A stretch of DNA of 5,035 nt from the NCBI GenBank assembly GCA_944393165.1, contig CALXZF010000058.1:1-5035 (forward strand). Direction: 5' to 3'. The DNA is from an uncultured Clostridia bacterium (lineage in GTDB: Bacteria; Bacillota_A; Clostridia; TANB77; CAG-508). The notes below the pieces were generated by a model. The model ran no database searches. It saw nothing but the letters and a program-made list of their open reading frames with translations, and was not told the DNA's origin. Shown one piece after another: positions 1-5,035 of the stretch; position 1 is the first letter of the stretch; every line of letters starts with the position of its first letter. A program made the position numbers and the translations under genes.

Positions 1-1
1 A

Positions 2-185
2 AATAGTAATGTTTTATAAAAGTATGAGAATATGGAATGGAATGTGATTTGAAGTAGGTATTCTTAAAAAATTTTGTTAGGGAATCTCAAACCCTTTTGA
101 GGGCGCTGACAAAATTTCTTTTAGAATACCTATGAAAATCAGCTTGACCGACATATTCGAGTTACTTTTATAAAACATTACTATT
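2..185 (-). repeat. Palindromic dispersed repeat, element A copy 1 (MITE-like)
   Basis: A 184-bp imperfect palindrome. The outer arms are perfect 23-bp inverted repeats (2-24 and 163-185, starting AATAGTAATGTTTTATAAAA). The middle arms (25-56 and 131-162) have diverged. An inner stem of about 22 bp pairs 57-78 with 109-130, with one bulge and one or two mismatches. A small hairpin, CTCAAA/TTTGAG, sits at the apex (86-101). No open reading frame fits inside. Its right half (79-185) is repeated in reverse at 4929-5035 with 8 differences in 107 bp, so this is a dispersed repeat and not just a terminator. The size, terminal inverted repeats and lack of coding capacity resemble a MITE. No target-site duplication can be seen because only one base lies upstream in the window. 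The strand is given relative to copy 2. Confidence 0.85.
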
Positions 186-202
186 AACCAAATATTCTAA
201 AA

Positions 203-217
203 GGTCGTGAATCGTAA
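203..217 (-). repeat. Copy of the GTTACRATTCACGR motif beside element A copy 1
   Basis: On the minus strand this reads GTTACGATTCACGAC. It matches the exact 14-mer found at 2113-2126 and 4889-4902 at 12 of 14 positions, and the match to the last copy continues with CCT. It lies 17 bp outside the edge of the palindrome. The in-frame GTG at 207 falls in this motif, which is one reason not to use it as the lepA start. Confidence 0.55.
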
Positions 218-233
218 CATAGAAAATTTAAAG

Positions 234-262
234 TTGACAAAAATCAGTAAAATCAATATAAT
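234..262 (+). promoter_or_regulatory. Sigma-A promoter of lepA
   Basis: A perfect -35 box TTGACA (234-239) and a perfect -10 box TATAAT (257-262) are separated by exactly 17 bp. Transcription should start near 269, leaving a leader of only about 22 nt before the ATG at 291. This rules out upstream starts for lepA and means element A copy 1 is not in the lepA mRNA made from this promoter. Confidence 0.9.
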
Positions 263-278
263 TATGGAAGTCAATAAT

Positions 279-284
279 GAGGAG
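279..284 (+). promoter_or_regulatory. Ribosome binding site that fixes the lepA start
   Basis: GAGGAG lies 6 nt before the ATG at 291. The GTG at 207, the next in-frame alternative of note, has no comparable site and lies upstream of the promoter. Confidence 0.85.
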
Positions 285-290
285 AAAATT

Positions 291-2102
291 ATGCAAGATA
301 AGAAAAAATTTATAAGAAATTTTAGTATAATAGCACATATCGACCATGGAAAATCGACTTTGGCAGATAGATTGATTGAGATGACAGGAGTACTTTCAAG
401 TAGAGAAATGGAAAATCAAGTTTTGGACAACATGGATATTGAAAGAGAAAGAGGCATAACTATTAAATCTCAAGCAGTAAAAATGATATATAAAGCTAAA
501 GACGGAAATGAATATGAGCTTAATTTAATAGATACACCAGGACATGTGGATTTTAATTATGAAGTGTCAAGAAGTTTGGCTGCATGTGATGGTGCGGTAT
601 TGATTGTAGATAGTACACAGGGTGTGGAAGCACAAACCTTGGCAAATGTTTATTTAGCAATAGATAATAATCTGGAAATTTTGCCAGTTATAAATAAGGT
701 GGATTTGCCAAATGCCAGACCGGATAAAGTAAAAAAAGAAATAGAAGACATTATAGGAATACCAGCCGAAGATGCTCCATGTATATCAGCAAAAACAGGG
801 CTTAATGTGGATGAGGTGTTAGAAAGAATTGTAAGTGATTTACCAGCACCTACAGGTGATGAAAATGCACCACTAAAATGCTTAATATTTGACTCTTTAT
901 ATAATGATTATAAAGGTGCTATAGCATATGTTAGAGTTAAAGACGGAACAGTAAAAATTGGAGACGAAATTATGCTAATGTCAAACAAAAAAGCATTTAC
1001 TGTAACAGAGGTTGGATATTTTGAACCAGGGCGATATGCTCCAGCAGATAAGTTAGAAGCAGGAGAAGTAGGATATATTGCTGCAAGTATAAAAAGCCTA
1101 TCAGATATAAGAGTTGGTGATACAATCACATTAAAAAATGATCCTGCTTCAGAACCATTACCAGGATATAAAAAGGTAAATCCTATGGTATACTGCGGAA
1201 TTTATCCCGTTGACGGAAGTGATTACGAGAATTTAAAAGTGGCTTTAGAAAAGTTAAAATTAAATGATGCAGCTTTAGAATATGAACCTGAATCTTCTGG
1301 TGCACTTGGATTTGGATTTAGATGTGGATTCTTAGGATTGCTACATTTGGAAATAATTGAAGAAAGATTGGATAGAGAATTTGATTTGAGCTTAATTACC
1401 ACATCGCCTTCAGTTATATATAAAGTTCACAAAACAGACGGGGAAGTTATAGAATTATATAATCCTGCAGATTTGCCGCCAACAAGTGAAATTTCTTATA
1501 TGGAAGAACCAATGGTTACAGCAGAAATATTGACACCAAAAGAATTTGTGGGAAACATTATGGAAATTTGTCAAAACAGGCGTGGCATATATATTGACAT
1601 GAAATATTTGGATGAAAACAGAGTAACATTAATTTATGAACTTCCATTAAATGAAATAATATATGATTTCTTTGACCAATTAAAATCAAGAACAAAGGGA
1701 TATGCCTCTTTCGATTATGAATTTAAAGAATATAGAAGATCTGAATTAGTGAAACTAGATATTCATGTCAATGGACAAGCTGTGGATGCTCTTTCGTTTA
1801 TAGTTCATAAAGACAATAGCTATGAGCGTGGCAGAAAAATGGTGGAAAAATTAAAAACAGTTATACCAAGGCAATTATTTATAATTCCAATTCAAGCGGT
1901 AATTGGAGGAAAAGTAATAGCCAGAGAAACCATATCTGCATTAAGAAAAGATGTCTTGGCAAAATGTTATGGTGGAGATATAACAAGAAAGAAGAAATTA
2001 CTAGAAAAACAAAAGCGTGGTAAAAAGAAAATGAGGCAAATAGGAAATGTTGAAATTCCACAAGAAGCATTTCTTAGTGTACTTAAATTGGATGAGGAAT
2101 AG
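291..2102 (+). CDS. lepA: Elongation factor 4 (LepA), ribosome-associated translational GTPase
   Basis: A 603-aa protein, close to the usual 600 for LepA. This GTPase binds the ribosome and has been linked to back-translocation, stalled ribosomes and 30S assembly. All G motifs are visible: AHIDHGKST (15-23, P loop), [10 protein letters not shown] (51-60, with switch I Thr57), DTPGHVDF (81-88), NKVD (135-138) and SAKTG (166-170). A beta-barrel domain II follows, then the [14 protein letters not shown] stretch of domain III. The tail has the LepA-specific C-terminal domain with [19 protein letters not shown] and a lysine-rich KRGKKKMRQ segment. EF-G domain IV is absent, as expected. The ATG at 291 is chosen because of the GAGGAG site and the promoter at 234-262; an in-frame GTG at 207 would add 28 residues unlike the family. 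In many Firmicutes lepA precedes hemW and the hrcA-grpE-dnaK genes; here an rlmB-like gene follows after a repeat-bearing gap. The reading frame is intact. Confidence 0.98.
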   Translation: MQDKKKFIRNFSIIAHIDHGKSTLADRLIEMTGVLSSREMENQVLDNMDIERERGITIKSQAVKMIYKAKDGNEYELNLIDTPGHVDFNYEVSRSLAACDGAVLIVDSTQGVEAQTLANVYLAIDNNLEILPVINKVDLPNARPDKVKKEIEDIIGIPAEDAPCISAKTGLNVDEVLERIVSDLPAPTGDENAPLKCLIFDSLYNDYKGAIAYVRVKDGTVKIGDEIMLMSNKKAFTVTEVGYFEPGRYAPADKLEAGEVGYIAASIKSLSDIRVGDTITLKNDPASEPLPGYKKVNPMVYCGIYPVDGSDYENLKVALEKLKLNDAALEYEPESSGALGFGFRCGFLGLLHLEIIEERLDREFDLSLITTSPSVIYKVHKTDGEVIELYNPADLPPTSEISYMEEPMVTAEILTPKEFVGNIMEICQNRRGIYIDMKYLDENRVTLIYELPLNEIIYDFFDQLKSRTKGYASFDYEFKEYRRSELVKLDIHVNGQAVDALSFIVHKDNSYERGRKMVEKLKTVIPRQLFIIPIQAVIGGKVIARETISALRKDVLAKCYGGDITRKKKLLEKQKRGKKKMRQIGNVEIPQEAFLSVLKLDEE

Positions 2103-2112
2103 AATTTTATTG

Positions 2113-2126
2113 GTTACAATTCACGG
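2113..2126 (+). repeat. Copy of the GTTACAATTCACGG motif beside element B
   Basis: An exact 14-bp match to 4889-4902 and a 12-of-14 match to the minus strand at 203-217. It starts 11 bp after the lepA stop codon and ends 13 bp before the palindrome of element B. Confidence 0.6.
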
Positions 2127-2139
2127 TTTGGAATAAAAT

Positions 2140-2277
2140 GCAAACAATGTATGTTTTAAATTTTTATTTTCGGCCCCCAACAGCGTACAAACTGTAGAAA
2201 CTTCGTTTAACAGTTTGTAAACTTGTTGGTCCCCACCTTAAGCACTCCAATAAAAATTTAAAACATACATTGTTTGC
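2140..2277. repeat. Palindromic repeat-like element B with perfect 29-bp arms
   Basis: The 29-bp arms 2140-2168 and 2249-2277 are perfect inverted repeats. The 80 bp between them fold further: CCAACA (2177-2182) pairs with TGTTGG (2224-2229), TACAAACTGT (2186-2195) pairs with ACAGTTTGTA (2210-2219), and AAAC/GTTT closes a TTC loop at 2198-2208. The result is one long stepped hairpin. No coding sequence fits inside. The layout of outer arms, an inner stem, a GCG-containing asymmetric internal loop and an apical hairpin resembles element A, but the sequence is different. It could act as a transcript-end structure for lepA, but no T-run follows either arm as an intrinsic terminator would need. 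Only one copy is in the window, so that it is dispersed is inferred. Confidence 0.75.
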
Positions 2278-2285
2278 TATATAAT
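2257..2285 (+). promoter_or_regulatory. Probable promoter for rlmB, -35 box inside element B
   Basis: The -35 box TTTAAA (2257-2262, 4 of 6 matches) and a perfect -10 box TATAAT (2280-2285) are 17 bp apart. The -35 lies in the right arm of element B and the -10 begins 3 bp outside it. A transcript would start near 2292 and carry a leader of about 195 nt to the rlmB start. Confidence 0.5.
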
Positions 2286-2363
2286 AAAGCTGTGAACAGT
2301 ATATTTATTAAGCAATAACATCGTGTTTAAATAATAAATAGAGTAACAATAATTCATTCGTTA

Positions 2364-2399
2364 TAGCCCTCAAAATTCTAATGAATTTTGAGATGGCTA
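2364..2399 (+). other. Hairpin upstream of rlmB
   Basis: CTCAAAATTC (2369-2378) and GAATTTTGAG (2383-2392) form a perfect 10-bp stem with the loop TAAT. It is extended by TAGCC/GGCTA (2364-2368 and 2395-2399) across a 2-nt bulge. Only a short T-run follows (2401-2404), so it is a poor intrinsic terminator. It shares GCCCTCAAAA and TTTGAGAT with the apex of element A and may be a relic of that element or a leader structure. Confidence 0.5.
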
Positions 2400-2416
2400 A
2401 TTTTAACCTCTAACAT
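2388..2416 (+). promoter_or_regulatory. Alternative weak promoter candidate for rlmB
   Basis: TTGAGA (2388-2393, 5 of 6) and TAACAT (2411-2416, 4 of 6) are 17 bp apart and would start a transcript about 65 nt before the rlmB ATG. In DNA this rich in A and T such a match is easily found by chance, and it overlaps two hairpins. Confidence 0.25.
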
Positions 2417-2460
2417 TCTCACAAATTTATAGAGGTTATTAAATAAATTTTTTGTTAGAG
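2404..2460 (+). promoter_or_regulatory. Competing hairpins in the rlmB leader
   Basis: TAACCTCTA (2404-2412) pairs perfectly with TAGAGGTTA (2430-2438). The overlapping CTCTAACA (2408-2415) pairs perfectly with TGTTAGAG (2453-2460), which ends 17 nt before the ribosome binding site. The two stems cannot form at once. This resembles a switchable leader, but no known riboswitch or T-box consensus is visible and low complexity makes chance pairing possible. Confidence 0.3.
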
Positions 2461-2487
2461 CGTAAATTTGCTCGAATGGAGGTTAAA

Positions 2488-3265
2488 ATGAAGAACGACA
2501 AATTTAAAAGAAGTAATGTAGATGATAATAATTTTAATGACCAGGTTGAAGGAAGAAACGCAGTACTTGAGCTTTTAGAAACAGATAGAGATATAAATAA
2601 GATATTTATTACAGCAGGAGAAAAACATGGCTCAATTAATAAAATCATAGCATTAGCCAAAGAAAAGAAAGTTATAATTAATGAAATAAGCAAAGCTAAA
2701 CTAAACCAAATGTCTCAAACAGAAAACAATCAAGGAGTTATTGCGATTGTGCCTCCATATAACTATTGTGATGTAGAAGATATTCTAGATGAAGCAAAAA
2801 ATAAAAATGAAAAACCATTTATACTAATTCTAGACGGAATAGAAGACCCTCATAATCTGGGTTCTATAATAAGAACAGCAGAAACAGCAGGAGTGCATGG
2901 AATAATAATACCAAAAAGAAGAGCTTGCCGGTGTAAATAGCACAGTGTCAAAAGTATCGGCTGGTGCAGTTGAACACATGAAAATAGCCAGAGTAAACAA
3001 TATAAATGATGCTATAAAATTTTTGAAAGATAACGATGTTTGGATTTGCGGCACAGACATGAATGCTGATAAATTTTATTATGATGAGGATTTTACTGGA
3101 GGAATAGGAATCGTAATAGGAAGTGAAGGCTTTGGAATGAATAGATTAGTAAAAGAAAATTGTGATTTTCTAGTTAAAATTCCAATGAAAGGAAAAATTA
3201 CTTCATTAAATGCATCAGTATCTGCCGGAATAATAATGTACGAAGTTGTAAAACAAAGGAATTAG
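2488..3265 (+). pseudogene. rlmB: rlmB-like 23S rRNA (guanosine-2'-O)-methyltransferase, frameshifted
   Basis: A SpoU/TrmH-family (SPOUT) methyltransferase, which uses S-adenosylmethionine and in this subfamily methylates a 23S rRNA guanosine. The start at 2488 follows GGAGG (2478-2482). The N-terminal substrate-binding domain (FNDQVEGRNAVLELL) is followed by motif 1, DPHNLGSIIRTAE, with Asn123 and Arg129. The first frame then reads PKRRACRCK and stops at 2938-2940. The second frame resumes with VNSTVSKVSAGAVEH and carries motif 2 (IGSEGFGM, Glu213) and motif 3 (SLNASV, Asn241), the cofactor-binding knot. Removing one T from GCTT (2925 or 2926) restores PKRRAAGVNSTV, the form expected in the family, and gives a normal 258-aa protein. 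The second part has no ribosome binding site of its own. The cause may be a true recent mutation or a sequencing error; all other conserved motifs are intact, which favours an error or a very young lesion. RlmB and the close relative TrmH cannot be fully separated by eye, but the extra N-terminal domain favours RlmB. Confidence 0.85.
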
Positions 3266-3343
3266 TATTAACTAGATAATAGTTTTCAAAAAAGTATATA
3301 AAACCATAGAGTCAAATTACTTCGAAAGGAAGGATTGTAATTT

Positions 3344-4864
3344 ATGAAGAAAAAAAGAATAATTGTAATTTCAATAATCTTAATAATTATAGTAATAGTT
3401 GCAGCTATAGCAATATTATATTTTACTACTGATTTATTTAAATCTAGAGAGCAGCTATTTTGGAAATATTTTTCTCAAAGTATTGATTTAACAGAAATGA
3501 TTAGTAATGATAAGTATATTTTACAATCGAATTTTAAACAGAATAATTCGTATACAGGAAGCGGAATCATTAGTTTTGTTAAGGAACAAGGAGAAAATAG
3601 CTCTAAACAATTCAATATAGCAACAACATCAAGACATGATGCTACTACTGGAAGAACATATACTGATGCAACTCTAAAAAACGGAGAATTAGATTTGTTA
3701 AAAGCTTCATATATAAATAGTGGAGATATTTATGGAATAAAATGTGACGAAATATTTCCTAATTATATAGGAATCCAAAACTCTGGATTGAAACAGTTAG
3801 CAAGTAATCATCAATTAGAAAATGCAGAAAGCTTACCAGATAGCATTAATATAGAAAATTATACAAATTTGTTTACTTTAACAGAAGAACAGAAAACGCA
3901 TTTACAAGATGTATATTTACCAATAATAATGAACAACATACCAAAAGATAGCTATGTAAAAACTACTGAGCAGATAACTGTTAACAATGCAATAGATAGC
4001 TCTGTTGTAAGCTCATATAATGCAAATGTATATTCAGTAGAGATAAGCGGAGAGAATCTAAAAACAATATTAGTAAGCATATTAAACACATTGAAATCAG
4101 ATACACAGACTCTGATTGATTTAAGTGGTGTGTTTTCAAAATTTGGAATGGGAACAGATTATACAGACACTTCAAATCTTTCTGCAAGAATAAGTGAATT
4201 AATTAATGCTGTGCAAAATAGCACATTTGATGAAGGATTAAGTATTAAAGTGTATGAATCTGGAAGAGAACTTATACGAGTAAGCATGGAAATGGAAAAT
4301 GAATTTGAATTTACATATGATAGAGAAGAAGCACAGAATACTATTATATTAGATATTTATAATGAAAGTATAACAAATGAGACAGAAGAAACTCAACAAG
4401 AAAATGTAGATGAAAATGAAATAATAGATTTAAATAATGTAGCAACTAGTCAAAATGCAACAGAAAATATATCAAGAATTATTTTAAATAAAAATATTAC
4501 AGATTCGAATACTTCTAATACATTGCAAATTATACCTAATATAAATAATGTAGATAATAAAATAAATGTAATATTCAATATGGGGCAGGTTCAAAATAAT
4601 AGTTACAGTAATTCCATTATGTTAGAGATAGGTAACAGCAGTGGTGAAGTGACTGAAAGAACAAGAGTAGAATACAATAATACTGTAAGTTCTGCAAGCG
4701 AAGTAGAAGAAATAGAAGAGCTTACATCTTCCAATACAGCCATTGCCAATAATTACAATGCAGATGCATTTAGAAATTTTGCTCAAACTTGGTTTAATCT
4801 TTTGAAAGAAAGAATAGCACAGAATATGATTACTTTGGGATTTGAAGAATTTGCCGGAATTTAG
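3344..4864 (+). CDS. Membrane-anchored protein of unknown function
   Basis: 506 aa, not recognised as a named family. The ATG follows AAAGGAAGGA (3325-3334) at 9 nt. The N-terminus MKKKR is followed by one strongly hydrophobic helix (about 6-27) with no lipobox cysteine, so it is a signal anchor with the rest probably outside the cell. Next comes an aromatic and charged helix (LFKSREQLFWKYFSQ, 31-45). The stretch to about residue 340 alternates short polar and hydrophobic runs and looks beta-rich. An acidic Asn/Glu/Thr-rich linker (345-362) leads to a second beta-like part and an amphipathic C-terminal helix (NADAFRNFAQTWFNLLKERI). There is only one cysteine and no visible catalytic motif. 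Asn, Thr and Ser are abundant, as in many exported proteins of low-GC Gram-positives. It lies 78 bp after the rlmB stop with no clear terminator or promoter between, so read-through from rlmB is possible. A scaffold or ligand-binding role on the cell surface is a guess. Confidence 0.9.
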   Translation: MKKKRIIVISIILIIIVIVAAIAILYFTTDLFKSREQLFWKYFSQSIDLTEMISNDKYILQSNFKQNNSYTGSGIISFVKEQGENSSKQFNIATTSRHDATTGRTYTDATLKNGELDLLKASYINSGDIYGIKCDEIFPNYIGIQNSGLKQLASNHQLENAESLPDSINIENYTNLFTLTEEQKTHLQDVYLPIIMNNIPKDSYVKTTEQITVNNAIDSSVVSSYNANVYSVEISGENLKTILVSILNTLKSDTQTLIDLSGVFSKFGMGTDYTDTSNLSARISELINAVQNSTFDEGLSIKVYESGRELIRVSMEMENEFEFTYDREEAQNTIILDIYNESITNETEETQQENVDENEIIDLNNVATSQNATENISRIILNKNITDSNTSNTLQIIPNINNVDNKINVIFNMGQVQNNSYSNSIMLEIGNSSGEVTERTRVEYNNTVSSASEVEEIEELTSSNTAIANNYNADAFRNFAQTWFNLLKERIAQNMITLGFEEFAGI

Positions 4865-4865
4865 A

Positions 4866-4886
4866 ATTCCATTCCATATTCTCATA
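4866..4886 (-). repeat. Exact 21-bp block shared with element A copy 1 (inverted)
   Basis: The minus strand here is identical over 21 bp to 23-43 in the left arm of element A copy 1 (it contains GAGAATATGGAATGGAAT). It begins just after the stop codon of the 506-aa gene. The minus-strand sequence before it, GTAACTC, also occurs in the other arm of element A, so this may be a fragment of a third copy. Confidence 0.7.
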
Positions 4887-4888
4887 GA

Positions 4889-4902
4889 GTTACAATTCAC
4901 GG
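4889..4902 (+). repeat. Copy of the GTTACAATTCACGG motif before element A copy 2
   Basis: Identical over 14 bp to 2113-2126. It lies 25 bp past the stop codon of the preceding gene and 26 bp before the edge of element A copy 2 (32 bp before its well conserved part). Confidence 0.6.
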
Positions 4903-4928
4903 CCTAATAAAATCTATAATGAGCAAGA

Positions 4929-5035
4929 AACAGAAATGTTTTATAAAAGTAATTCGAATATGTCGGTCAAGCTGATTTTCATTGGTATTCTAAAAGAAAT
5001 TTTGTCAGCGCCCTCACAAGTGTGCGAGATTCCCT
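4929..5035 (+). repeat. Element A copy 2, truncated by the window end
   Basis: 99 of 107 positions match the reverse complement of 79-185. The outer arm, the inner stem arm (GGTATTCTAAAAGAAATTTT) and the apical hairpin (5013-5028) are present; the returning half lies beyond the window. Six of the eight differences fall in the hairpin (4) or in the outermost six bases (2). It is inverted relative to copy 1, with about 4.7 kb between them. Confidence 0.88.

Noticed and set aside
207..290. GTG at 207 as the lepA start, adding 28 residues
   Set aside because: It lies upstream of a perfect promoter, within the repeated motif, without a ribosome binding site, and the added residues do not resemble LepA. 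ATG 291 has GAGGAG and gives the family length.
908..2070. Minus-strand open frames inside lepA and similar ones opposite rlmB and the third gene
   Set aside because: They overlap well supported genes, have no ribosome binding sites and encode no recognisable protein; they are shadows.
2393..2413. Short leader peptide starting ATGGCTAATTTT before rlmB
   Set aside because: Only six codons, with no ribosome binding site and no telling codon run.
2911..2940. Programmed frameshifting in rlmB at the A-run CCAAAAAGA
   Set aside because: The shift needed is +1 (skip one base), not -1, and the phase gives no slippery heptamer. Shifting in the A-run would also spoil the PKRR motif, while one extra T at 2925/2926 explains the break cleanly.
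2945..3265. The C-terminal rlmB part as a separate gene with a GTG start
   Set aside because: There is no ribosome binding site, and it lacks the substrate-binding domain and motif 1. It is the continuation of the upstream frame.
3303..3324. Possible fourth copy of the flanking motif (CATAGAGTCAAATTAC)
   Set aside because: Only CATAGAGT matches well to 4883-4890; the rest needs gaps, and no palindrome lies beside it.
4856..4870. GGAATT-TAG-AATTCC hairpin at the end of the third gene as a terminator
   Set aside because: The stem is only 6 bp, contains the stop codon as a 3-nt loop, and has no T-run after it.
1..5035. CRISPR array, tRNA or rRNA gene
   Set aside because: No regularly spaced direct repeats, and no tRNA cloverleaf or rRNA sequence was seen; the repeats present are inverted and dispersed.

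Overview
This window is AT-rich DNA (roughly one third G+C, judged by eye) with strong Shine-Dalgarno sites and one textbook sigma-A promoter. The proteins are typical of low-GC Gram-positive bacteria. It is most likely from a Clostridia-like Firmicute, possibly an uncultured gut lineage. UGG encodes the tryptophans and all three genes end in TAG, so nothing suggests a non-standard code.

Layout, all genes on the + strand: (1) 2-185, a 184-bp palindromic repeat (element A, copy 1). (2) A consensus promoter (TTGACA-17-TATAAT) driving lepA, the ribosomal GTPase EF4, at 291-2102. (3) A 385-bp intergenic stretch holding a second, unrelated-looking palindromic repeat (element B, 2140-2277, with perfect 29-bp arms), a promoter that partly lies in its right arm, and small hairpins before the next gene. 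(4) An rlmB-like 2'-O-methyltransferase gene of the SpoU/TrmH family (2488-3265), broken by what looks like one extra T near 2925. (5) A 506-aa membrane-anchored protein of unknown function (3344-4864). (6) A second copy of element A in the opposite orientation (4929 to the window end, truncated).

The two ordinary genes act on the ribosome: LepA during translation or assembly, RlmB as a 23S rRNA methylase. Their order here is not the one usual in Firmicutes. The third gene has an N-terminal membrane anchor and probably faces outwards; its role is unknown.

The most interesting content lies between the genes. Three long palindromic elements each have the same short motif, GTTACRATTCACGR, 13-32 bp to one side and always on the same side when the motif is read 5' to 3'. 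The two A copies differ in their apical hairpin by changes that keep it paired, which suggests a structure maintained as DNA or RNA. The motif plus palindrome may be a small non-autonomous mobile or structured-RNA element family. That is inference; a whole-genome repeat search would settle it. The window ends inside a repeat, so its limits may be assembly breaks.
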